Origin: Callipepla californica brunnescens
Lineage: Eukaryota > Chordata > Aves > Galliformes > Odontophoridae
Reading direction: 5' to 3'
Assembly (NCBI GenBank): GCA_023055505.1
Contig: JALIRH010000139.1
Coordinates: 372,001-436,000 of the forward strand
DNA: 64,000 bases
In this document: positions 49,640-58,308 of the stretch, piece by piece
Layout of the letters: each line of letters begins with the position of its first letter
Position numbering within the stretch: position 1 is the stretch's first letter
Notes under the pieces: model-generated
The model's database searches: none
What the model was told of the DNA's origin: nothing
What the model saw: the letters and a program-made list of their open reading frames with translations, nothing else
Position numbers and translations under genes: made by a program

Positions 49640-50793
49640 ATTCTAGGCCCAGTGACATATCACAGTGATGCACCAAAGTAAAACTTGGTCACTCCACCAA
49701 AGAGTCCCATCCAGGAGGGAAAATATCCCATTCCTGAAGATGCCTGGTACATGGATGGGTCCAGCAAGTGCAACCTGAGCAAGTGGAGAGCAGCAGCATA
49801 CCAATCAGCTGACACAATCTGGTTTGAAGAGGGGGATGGACAGAGCTGTGAGTCATGTGGATGGTTATAAAGAAAAAACCTGGTGATAGTGTCCTGAATA
49901 TTTGCACAGATAGTTGGGCTGTGTACCAGGGGCTCACCCTTTGGATCAGACAGTGGGCTATCCAGGACTGGACTATCCATGCCTGACCAATCTGGGTAAA
50001 AATATGTGGTTAGACATATGGAATACAGTTAAACACAGGACTGTACATGTCTACCATGTTTCTGGCCAACAAACCCCTACAGTCACAGGGAAATGATGAA
50101 GCCGACACGCTGGCCTGAGTTAGATGGATTGAGAATTCACCATCTGAGAACATCGCCCACTGGTTACACCAAAAGCTGCGGCATGCTGGACAAAAGACAA
50201 TGTGGGCAGCTGCTAAAGCATGGGGACTGCCCCTACAGCTATCTGACATCACTCAGGCATGCTGAGTCTGTGATGTTTGCTCCAGGATGAGACCAAGGTC
50301 ACTGCCTGAAACAGCCCATCTTGCTAGAGGACACAATCTTCCATGGAGATGGCAGGTTGATTACATTGGGCCCCACCCTCTATCTAAGGGGGTGATATAT
50401 GCCCTAACCTGTGTCAACACCACAACTGGACTAATGCAGGCCTATCCAGTGCCAAAAGCGAACCAGGCATATACCATAAAAGCACTCATGATATTGATGG
50501 CTGCCTACGGGACACCACAAGTCATTGAGAGCTACCAAGGGACTCACTTTATAGATACAATGATACAACACTGGGCGGAAGAGAACAACATCGAGTGGCG
50601 ATTCCACCTGCCATACAATCCAACAGGGTCAGGCCTTATTGAACGTTATAATGGTATTCTCAAGGCTGCCCTGAAGACAGACTCTCAGTCTCTGCAGGGG
50701 CGGACAAAGAGACTCCACAAAACCCTGCAAGACCTGAATGAAGGACCTAGAGACGGCAGACCCAGTGCCTTGAAAATGTTACAAACAACATGA
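49640..50793 (+). pseudogene. ERV-B RNase H and integrase remnant
   Basis: RNase H: PEDAWYMDGSSKCNLSKW near 49,730 keeps the DGS motif. Integrase zinc-binding region: around 50,140-50,275 His residues in AHWLHQKLRHAG and Cys residues in VCDVCSR are visible, broken by stops. The integrase core is an open frame of 168 codons at 50,287-50,793, with the first Asp in WQVDYIGPH. The second Asp is lost (IESYQGT, Asp to Tyr) and the Glu is kept in LIERYNG. The core is well preserved otherwise, but cannot be active. Confidence 0.85.
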
Positions 50794-50799
50794 GCCTCC

Positions 50800-51085
50800 C
50801 TGCTTAGGATCCAAATTACAGGCACTGATAACTGGGTAAGACCTCAGATTGGCAGTGAGAACAATCTTCTGCTCCCTGCCCTTGAGAACGTAAAACCAGG
50901 CACCAATAAAATAAAACGGCCTTGGAATATGCAGGTAGGACCATGGTAGTGTGGCCTACTTGCACCTTGGGGGAGATTACTGGAGTTGGGAGTTTCGGTA
51001 GTCCCTCTGGTAATTGGTACATGGCCTGCCAATATTGTGGCCAACAATCCAGACTTTATTGCTAAAGGGACTGTGGCAGATGAGC
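50800..51085 (+). pseudogene. ERV-B Pol C-terminal part, left of ERV-C
   Basis: This aligns with ERV-A 28,861-29,130 (LLPALENVKPGTN, GVSVVPLV, FIAKGTVADE). It is cut at 51,085 by the 5' LTR of ERV-C. The domain may be dUTPase-like, as in mammalian ERVL Pol; this is inferred, not shown. Confidence 0.6.
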
Positions 51086-51553
51086 TGTTGTGGTTTTGTG
51101 GTTATGATGCCTGTATTCCACATCAGAACATCATGCAGTCAGTTAAGGAGATAATGCTGTGTTGGGAAACAGCAGAGGGGCGGAGCTCCGGACCAGACTC
51201 CAAGCCTGCTCTCTCTCAGTGCACTCTCTCAGCTGCCGCAGAGATTCAGTGCGCGTGCTTCACCTGCAGTTTTTCCCTAACATAAGGTCTCAGATTTGGA
51301 TTGGAAACTTTGTCTCTCTCAATTGTTCATTTTTCTTAGATTTAGTAAAGTTACCGTTCCTTCTCAAATCGTGCCGTTGTTTGTTTTTTTTTGTAGACCC
51401 ATCTATTTCTTCTGTTCCCCCCCTCCACCCCAGAGCGCACGGCTCTGCTCGGGCAGCCACATGACCACCGACAGTACAGTTGTTTTTTGTTTTTCTCTCT
51501 CTCTCTTCCTTCTCTGTTTCCCTTGTGTCATTGTCATGGATAACACCGTGACA
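51086..51553 (+). repeat. ERV-C 5' LTR
   Basis: 468 bp, TGTTGTGG...CCGTGACA. It has a pyrimidine-rich block before the 3' end and the TTTAGTAAA / TAGACCCATCT pair also seen in the solo LTR at 25,007-25,565. No clear TATA box could be assigned. Confidence 0.93.
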
Positions 51554-51558
51554 ATTAT

Positions 51559-51576
51559 TGGTGGAGAATGCGGGCA
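51559..51576 (+). promoter_or_regulatory. Candidate ERV-C primer-binding site
   Basis: TGGTGGAGAATGCGGGCA begins five bases after the 5' LTR and starts with the TGG expected from a tRNA CCA end. I could not match the remainder to a particular tRNA from memory, so the primer is unassigned. Confidence 0.5.
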
Positions 51577-53430
51577 ATGCAGGATCTATACTCCATTGTA
51601 AAACTGGTGCTAAGAGGACTAAGGGTCGTCATGTACCTTAGAGCATGTTGGCATCTTTTTAAGCTTGTCATGTTCAGCACCTGAGTCATATCTGCGTACA
51701 ACCACTTTAGTGCACTGATGGGGTTACCTGCCTCGTGCCTAAACACCCTGGCTAACATGATAGATTATATGGCATTTTGATTGATTTCCAGGTACTCTTT
51801 TCAGGTCTTTACTTATGTTCAGGTTGCCTAGCAACTGTGTTATCCATTTTTCTGCATATACTCTCTTAAATAGTAATTTACATCATGTGGAGGAAGCCTT
51901 CCTCAAAACCAGAGAGTGTTGAATGGCAGGGAAGGTGAGAAAAATTAGGAAAGAAATTAGAAGCTGGGGACCCGCAGTGTTATGTGATTTTGCTCTTGAG
52001 CACCTGTGGGATCCTGAGAAATTCAGTGAGTGTTTATGTAAGGGGTCATGTGGCTCAGGAAGATCTGGGAAGGAACAGATTGTTTGGGGTCTGGCTTGTG
52101 GTCATTGAGCTATAATTAATATTCTGGAGAGAAATGGTTTCCAAACCAAGGTCCAAAGCAAAAATGGAAACCTCGAAGTTAGACCTAGTCAATCACAGGA
52201 AGCACCAGCATTAATGTCAGTTGCCCCTGTGGAAGGCCAGAAATGGAAACGAGTGTCCTTGCGCCTAGAACAGAAAGAAGAAGAAGCAGAGAAAGAAGAG
52301 GAAGATCCAGGTGAGGGGCCCTCCTCAAAACCACCACCACCTAAAAAGGCAACTAAGTAAAGTGAGAGACATGGAGAGGACAGTGATGATGAAGAAGTCA
52401 CTGTTACCACGATTCATCCGCCCCTGAAGATGACTGAAATACAGGATTCAGGAAAGGAGTTTGTACAGCACTCGGATGAATCTGTTGTCACCTCATTGCT
52501 GCAGTGTTGGGACAACGGTGCCAGCAGCATGTCCATAGATGGTAACAAAGCCCACCAACTAGGTAGCATTGCTCAAGACCCAGCTATCAACAGAGGGATT
52601 AGTAGGTGTCTGAATGGAGTTGCTGCCCTCTGGGAACAAGTACTAGTGGCTGTAAAGGAGAGACATCCTTACAAAGATGATCTGGAGCCTAAGGTAGAAA
52701 GATGGGATACTGTGGAGAAAGGCAATTTTTGAGAGAAGCAGCTGTAGTGAAGATGTTGTATGGTCCCAATTTTGTCCCTAACAATCCACGCCAGGACCAT
52801 GATCCTGAGAAAGTAAGGTGTACACCCAATGTATGTCGGAAGCTGTCCAGAACAGCACCACAAAGGTGTGCAAGTACACTAGTAACAATTTTCCATAGAT
52901 ACGAGGACAAAGACAGAAGACCCCCAGTTTTTGAATTGATTATTACACTTCAAAACTTTGAACAACAGCTTCCACCATTGCATGTTTCCATTTCAGCTGT
53001 ATCAACGGTAGCAGAATGAGTAGGTGAAATGAAGAAGACACAGGAAAATATACTGGAGGAATTGTCCCTGGTGTTTAATAGGGATGAACCTGTGTCAGTA
53101 TTAGAAACACCTGATGCAGACGAGTATGATCCAAAGAATCTGATGAAGGAACTGATCAAACTGATTAAAAGTCTAGGCCATCAAAGGCAACCGCCTCTCT
53201 GCTCAAGAAAATGACAGCAGTAACTCCATGTCGCATGCGGCCATGTGGAGCTTCTTACGTGCAAATGGAGAGAACACAAAGAAGTGGCATAAAAAACCCA
53301 CCCCTGCACTGTGAGCATGGGTAAGAGAATTACAGCAAAGATCAACAACCAACGAAATTGCTCCGATCACTGCAGGTAACAAATAGAGGGACCCTGCCCC
53401 CAGCCAGTTGGGGGGAAAGGGATAATAGAG
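51577..53430 (+). pseudogene. ERV-C leader and gag remnant
   Basis: After a leader of about 350 bp a basic frame starts at 51,923 (MAGKVRKIRKEIRSWG), which may be the gag start. Gag continues in other frames: a Glu/Lys-rich stretch near 52,260-52,330, then 52,430-52,732 (DNGASSMSIDGNKAHQLGSI), then 52,702-53,019 and 53,029-53,214. The 52,430 frame aligns with ERV-A at 24,590. At least four stops or frameshifts break it. No CCHC zinc knuckle was seen. Confidence 0.7.
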
Positions 53431-53640
53431 TGTATTAGACTGTGTGGATTAGATGGCCTGGCACATTAGAGCCACAAAAATATAAGGCACTGGTGGACAC
53501 CGGTGCACAGTGCACTCTAATGCCCTTGAGTTATAAAGGGACAGAATTGATTTATATTTCTGGAGTGACTGGGGGCTCTCAGGAATTATCTGTGTTAGAG
53601 GCAGAAATAAGCCTCACTGGCAGAAGCATCCCATAGTGAC
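53431..53640 (+). pseudogene. ERV-C protease fragment
   Basis: The frame from 53,442 includes ALVDTGAQCTLMPLSYKG, with the aspartic-protease DTGA motif intact, and then ISGVTGGSQELSVLEAE. It ends at a stop at 53,634-53,636. The fold is short of the C-terminal helix that normally carries the GRD/GRN motif. Confidence 0.8.
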
Positions 53641-53835
53641 TGGACAGGGGGCTCCATGCAATCGGTACTGATTATCTCAGAAGGAGACATTTCAAGGATC
53701 CCAAGGGATACTGATGGGCTTTTGGAATAGCTGCTGTAGATGCAGACAACATTATGCAGCTGTCTGTTTTAGCTGGCCTGTCAGAAGATCTGTCTGTTGT
53801 GGGGATACTGAAAGTAAAAGAGCAGCAGGTACCTA

Positions 53836-54546
53836 TTGCTACAAAAACAGTTCACAGATGGCAGTACCGCACCAACAGGGATACCTTGCTCCCCATTGAT
53901 TCATCAGCTAGAGAGCCAGGGAGTGATCAGCAAAACCCACTCACCGTTTAACAGCCCCGTATGGCAGGTGTGTAAAGCCAGTGGAGAAAGGAGGCTGACG
54001 GTAGATTACTGTGGCCTGAATGAAGTCACACCCTCACTGAGTGCTGCTGTGCCAGATATGTTAGAGCTGCAATATGAACTGGAGTTGAAAGCAGCCAAAT
54101 GGTATGCCACCATTGACATTGCCAATGCATTCTTCTCTATTCCTTTGGCCACAGAGTGCAGGCCTCAGTTTGCTTTTACATGGAGGGGAGTTCAGTACAC
54201 ATGGAACTGTTTGCCCCAGGGGTGGAAACACAGCCCAACCATTTGTCATGGGTTGATTCAAACCATATTGGAACAGGGCGGGGCACCTGATCACCTCCAG
54301 TATATTGATGACATTGTTGTGTGGGGTGATACAGCAGAGGAAGTTTTTGAAAAAGGAGAGCAAATAATCCAAATTCTTCTGGGTGCTGGTTTTGCTATTA
54401 AATGGAACAAAGTGAAGGGACCCACCCAAGAAATTCAGTCCCTAGTAGTAAAATGGCAAAATGGGCATTGTCACATCCCAGGAGATGTTGTCAAAATCAC
54501 CAGTATGTCTCCACCCCCGAGCAAGAAGAGACACAGTAGTGTATAA
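53836..54546 (+). pseudogene. ERV-C reverse transcriptase, YIDD kept
   Basis: A 236-codon open frame is the longest surviving retroviral frame in the window. Motifs in order: VWQVCKASGERRLTVDYCGL, WYATIDIANAFFSIPL, FAFTWRGVQYTWNCLPQGWK, and the catalytic LQYIDDIVVW at 54,295-54,324 (YIDD codons at 54,301-54,312). All three catalytic aspartates are present, unlike in ERV-A and ERV-B. The frame has lost its join to the protease upstream and ends in a stop before the connection domain, so a full Pol cannot be made. Confidence 0.9.
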
Positions 54547-55640
54547 GGTTTTTGGAGGATGGACATCCCAAACTACAGCCTCATAGTAAGCCCCCTCTAA
54601 CAGGTGACGCAGAAAAAGAATAATTTTGCATGGGGTCCTGAATAGCAGCAGGCCTTTGAGCAAATTAAGCAGGAGGTAGCCCATGCTGTGGCCCTGGGGC
54701 CAGTACGAATGGGACAAGATATAAAGAACATCCTCTACACTGCTGCTGGAAAGAAAGGTCCCACTTGGAGTCTGTGGCAAAGAGCCTCTAGGGGGACCCA
54801 AGGCTGACCCCTGGGATTTTGGAGCAGAGGGTACAGGGGGTTGGAGGAGTGCTACACTCCAACTGAGAAGGAGATCTTCGCAGCATACAAGGGGGTTCAG
54901 GCTGCCTCTGAAGTAATCAGCACTGAGACACAGCTTTTCCTGGCATCTCGATTGCCAGTGCTGAACTGGAGGTTCAAAGGAAAGGTTCCCTCCACCCATC
55001 ATGCTACCAATGCCAACTGGAGTAAGTTAATTGCACTGATTACACATCAAGCTCGGATGGGAAACCTCAGCTGTCCAGGAATCTTGGAGGTGATTATGGA
55101 CTGGCCTGAAGGCAAGAGGAGGTGCCACATGCTAAAGAGGCCCCACCATATAATGAACTACCAGAAAATGAAAAGAGATATGCCCTGTTCACTGATGGAT
55201 CATGTCGTATTGTTGGGAAGTATCGCAAATGGAAGGCTGCTGTGTGGAGCCCCACACAACAAGTTGCAGAGGCCACTGAAGGAGAAGGAGAATCAAGTCA
55301 ATTTGCAGAGGTAAAGGCTGTCCACCCGGCCTTAGATGTGGCTGAACAGGAGAGGTGGCCAATGCTGTATCTTTATACTGACTCACGGATGGTCGCCAAT
55401 GCTTTATGGGGTGCTTGCAGAAGTGGGAACAAAACAACTGGCAATGGAAGGATAAACCTATTTCGGCTGCTGAACTGTGGAAAGACAGTGCTACCTGAAC
55501 AAAAAAATTGGTTGTAAAGGTGAGTCACATAGATGCTCATGTGCCCAAGAATCGAGCTACTGAAGAACAGAAAAATATCCATCTGGTAGATCGAGCTGCC
55601 AAAATTGAGGTGGCTCAGATAGACTTGGACTGGCAGAACA
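54547..55640 (+). pseudogene. ERV-C connection and RNase H remnant
   Basis: A 157-codon frame (54,841-55,314) carries the connection domain (YTPTEKEIFAAYKGVQAASE). RNase H is in an overlapping second frame (55,122-55,517) with the expected acidic residues visible: ALFTDGSCR, SSQFAEVKAV and LYLYTDSRMV. A frameshift between these two frames and a stop at 55,515-55,517 disable it. Confidence 0.85.
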
Positions 55641-56516
55641 AAGGAGAGTTATTTTAAGCTCGGTGTGCCCATGAGACTTCGGGCCATCAAGGAAGGGACG
55701 TGACCTATAAGTGGGCTAGAGACTGAGGCGTGGACTTAACTATGGACCCTATTGCACAGGTTATCCATGACTGCGGCACATGTGCCATAATTAAACAAGC
55801 CAAGAGGATGAAACCTCTCTGGCAGGAAGGGCCATGGCAAAAGTATAAATATGGGGAGGCGTGGCAGGTTGATTATATCACCCTGCCACAAACTCGCAAT
55901 GGTAAGCGTTATGTGTTTACCGTAGTGGAGGCGACCATTGGGTGGCTTGAAATGCATGCAGTACCCCATGCTACCACCCAAAACACCATCTTAGGCTTAG
56001 AGAAGCAAATCCTGTGGTGACATGGAACCCCAGAAAGAATTGAGTCCGATAATGGGACTAATTTCAATAATACTTGTGGATATTTGGGCCAAAGATCATG
56101 GCATTGAGTGGATCTGTCATATCCCCTACCACGCACCAGCTGCTGGTAAGATCGAGTGCTACAACAGGTTGTTAAAAACCACGCTGAAAGCAATGCGTGG
56201 TGGGACATCTAAGCATTGGGAGAAAAATCTGGCAGAAGACACCTTGTTGGTCAACAGTAGGGGATCAGACAACAGAGATAGTCCTACACAATCCAGCTCC
56301 CTACAGACCATAGGGGGGGATAAGATCCCTGTGGTGCACATAAGGAGCATGTTGGGAAAAGCGGTGTGGGTCCTTCCAGCCTCTGAAAAGGGCAAACCCC
56401 TCCATGGAACCGTTTTTGCACAAGGACCTGGGTGCGCCTGGTGGGTGATGGATAAAAATGGGGACATCCAGTGTGTACCACAAGGGAATTTGATGCTGGG
56501 GGAGTGCAGTCTGTGA
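55641..56516 (+). pseudogene. ERV-C integrase remnant, DDE visible
   Basis: The zinc-binding HHCC set is readable (HETSGH near 55,670 and CGTCAII near 55,775). The core has WQVDYITLP (first Asp) in the frame 55,730-56,020, ESDNGTNF (second Asp) just past an in-frame TGA at 56,018-56,020, and AAGKIECYNRL (Glu) in a different frame (56,022-56,516). The C-terminal part WVLPASEKGKPLHGT and AWWVMDKNG follows. One stop in the core, another at the junction with RNase H and a frameshift near 56,085 inactivate it. Confidence 0.88.
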
Positions 56517-56618
56517 TTCCATGTATATATGTGTATAGATATGTTTGTATGTAATTCATGTTATTACTGTTTTGGTTCTATGTAGGTACGTGTTAAACAT
56601 GATGTGATTATGTGTAAT

Positions 56619-56629
56619 AAGGGGTGGAA
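56619..56629 (+). promoter_or_regulatory. ERV-C polypurine tract
   Basis: AAGGGGTGGAA abuts the 3' LTR. The core AAGGGGTGGA is identical to that of ERV-B at 57,453-57,462, linking the two families. Confidence 0.85.
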
Positions 56630-57105
56630 TGTTGTGGCTTTGTGGTTTTGATGCTGGTATTCCACATCAGAACATAATGCAGGCAGTTAAGGAGTTAATG
56701 CTGTGTTGGGGAGTAGCAGACGGGTGGAGCTCTGGACCAGATGCCAGGCCTGCTCTCTCTCAGCTCGCTCTCTCTGCTGCCCAGGAGATTCAGCACGTGT
56801 CCTTCCTCTGCAGTTCTTCCCTAACATAAGCTCTCAGATTTGGTTTGAAAACTTTGTCTCTCTTAACTGTTCAATTTTCTTAGATTTAGTAAAATTACCG
56901 TTTCTTTTCAAATTTTGCCATTGTTGTTGTTTTTTTTTTTTTTGTAGACCCATCTATTTCCTGCATTCCCCCCACCCCACACTGGAGCGCAAAGCTCTGC
57001 TTGGGCGGCCACGTGGCCACCGACGATGCAGTTTTGTTTTTTTTTTTCTCTCTCTCTTTCCTTTCTCTGTTCCCTTGTGTCACTATCATGGATAACGCCG
57101 TGACA
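56630..57105 (+). repeat. ERV-C 3' LTR
   Basis: 476 bp, TGTTGTGG...CCGTGACA, aligning end to end with the 5' LTR with scattered substitutions and differences in T-run length (near 56,930 and 57,036). Confidence 0.93.
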
Positions 57106-57463
57106 TCAGGATACCCCTTTTGGTGCCTGATATAGTTGTGCAGCCACAGACATTTGGCCAAAAGGTTTGGTACAGGTGGCCAGGGCATGCCCCTGTACAA
57201 GCTAAATCATTGACCCAAGATAGGAATACGGCCCGTGTCTTGCCCTGGAGGTCAGACCTTCCCCTCTTGGTACCCTTGAAACACCTATATTACTCCCCGT
57301 GAGTCTAAGTTTTCAGAATCACTGGAAGCAACAAAGTAGTACTGAAGTAATACGAATCACAGTGGGCAATTATATAAGCGTCATGATGTATTGGGTCTCT
57401 GTATTAAGGAAAGCTCACCCTATAGTTAATTTTATCAGTGGTTCACATCGTGAAGGGGTGGAG
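57106..57463 (+). pseudogene. ERV-B Pol C-terminus and 3' end
   Basis: To the right of ERV-C a frame at 57,120-57,302 reads TFGQKVWYRWPGHAPVQAK and then LLVPLKHLYYSP, ending in a natural-looking stop. It resembles the C-terminal SH3-like domain of a retroviral integrase/Pol and is taken as the tail of ERV-B Pol. About 160 bp of 3' non-coding sequence and the polypurine tract GAAGGGGTGGAG (57,452-57,463) follow. Confidence 0.7.
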
Positions 57464-57801
57464 TGTATGGGAACTGTTGAATCAGGGCCTGAACCATGAT
57501 TGATCACCTGAGGCATGCACTGAATCAGCTGCAGGAGCACAGGTGAAGGCAATTCACCTGTGTGACTGAAAGGGGGGTGGAGCCTGGCTCTAGCTCTTCC
57601 AGATCCCATTTAAGGGTTGACCACCACTGCAGAAGGCTCTCTTGTTGGAGATCTCTCTTGTGTGGAGTTTCAGGTGAGCCTCTACTGTCAGTGACAGGTG
57701 AACTTTTACTAACTTACTGGTTGTCTTTATACCATGCTTATGCTGTCCACCTTCCTTACTTTTTTGGGTACTATTCTTTTGGGGTATTCACCCTACCTAC
57801 A
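57464..57801 (+). repeat. ERV-B 3' LTR
   Basis: 338 bp from TGTATGGGAACTGTTGAATC to CCCTACCTACA. It is preceded by a polypurine tract and matches the minus-strand solo LTR at 18,689-19,054. No 5' partner LTR was found in the window. Confidence 0.85.
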
Positions 57802-57971
57802 TAGGCGTAGAATGGCAACCAAATATACAAAACACATTATGTTGTCTACTCTTAACATTGGAAAGAGTTTGGATATCTGAATGACAATTCTAGTAAAGAA
57901 TATATGGTTATAAAGGTCATTTGGTTCACTGACAATAGTATTACTGTAGTGGGTTAGTAACCACGAGATTT
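57802..57971. other. VWF intron, short unique spacer
   Basis: Unique sequence between the ERV-B LTR and the next CR1; no feature was seen. Confidence 0.6.
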
Positions 57972-58308
57972 GGCTATACAGGATCCTGTTCAACCTGGCC
58001 TTGAGCACCTCCAGGGAAAAGGCATCTTTCTTTCAGCAACCTGTTCCAGCATCCTGCCATCCTCTCAGTAAAAAATTTCTTCCTAATGTCTAACCTAAAT
58101 CTCCTCTTTTCTTCTGTAAAGCCATTGTCCTATCACTATCAGACCATATAATATGTTGGCCCCCCTCCTGCTTGTAAGCTCCCATTGAGTGCTGGAAGGC
58201 CACAATGAGGTCTCCCCAGAGCTATCTCCTCTCTAAACTAAACAAGCCCAAATCCCTCAACCTTTCTTCACTGGGGAGGTGCGCCAGCACCTTCAGTTAT
58301 CTTTTTGG
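57972..58308 (-). mobile_element. CR1 LINE fragment
   Basis: A minus-strand CR1 3'-region fragment (TTCAACCTGGCCTTGAGCAC, TCAGTAAAAAATTTCTTCCT, TCTGTAAAGCCATTGTCCTA, AAATCCCTCAACCTTTCTTC). The terminal CR1 bases near the 3' end are missing on the left, so it is truncated at both ends. Confidence 0.88.

Larger units (their letters stand above)
51086..57105 (+). mobile_element. ERV-C: complete two-LTR provirus
   Basis: A 6,020-bp provirus with LTRs at 51,086-51,553 and 56,630-57,105. Both begin TGTTGTGG and end CCGTGACA. Gag, protease, RT, RNase H and integrase lie between them in order; no env was recognised. The LTRs look roughly 85-90% identical by eye, implying an old insertion. The 5-bp flanks are TGAGC (51,081-51,085) and TCAGG (57,106-57,110), matching at three of five positions, which fits a decayed target duplication. 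It sits within Pol of ERV-B, and the ERV-B sequence resumes on the right. Confidence 0.93.
47730..57801 (+). mobile_element. ERV-B: provirus split by ERV-C
   Basis: The plus-strand internal region from about 47,730 to 51,085 aligns with ERV-A (25,830-29,150). It is interrupted by the complete ERV-C (51,086-57,105). The remaining Pol C-terminus, a polypurine tract and the 3' LTR follow at 57,106-57,801. The 5' LTR and most of gag are missing. It lies in a VWF intron, antisense to VWF. The 3' LTR matches the solo LTR at 18,689-19,054. Confidence 0.88.

Noticed and set aside
51086..51553. 3' LTR of ERV-B
   Set aside because: It directly follows ERV-B pol, but no polypurine tract precedes it, its partner LTR is at 56,630, and ERV-B continues after 57,105 with its own LTR.
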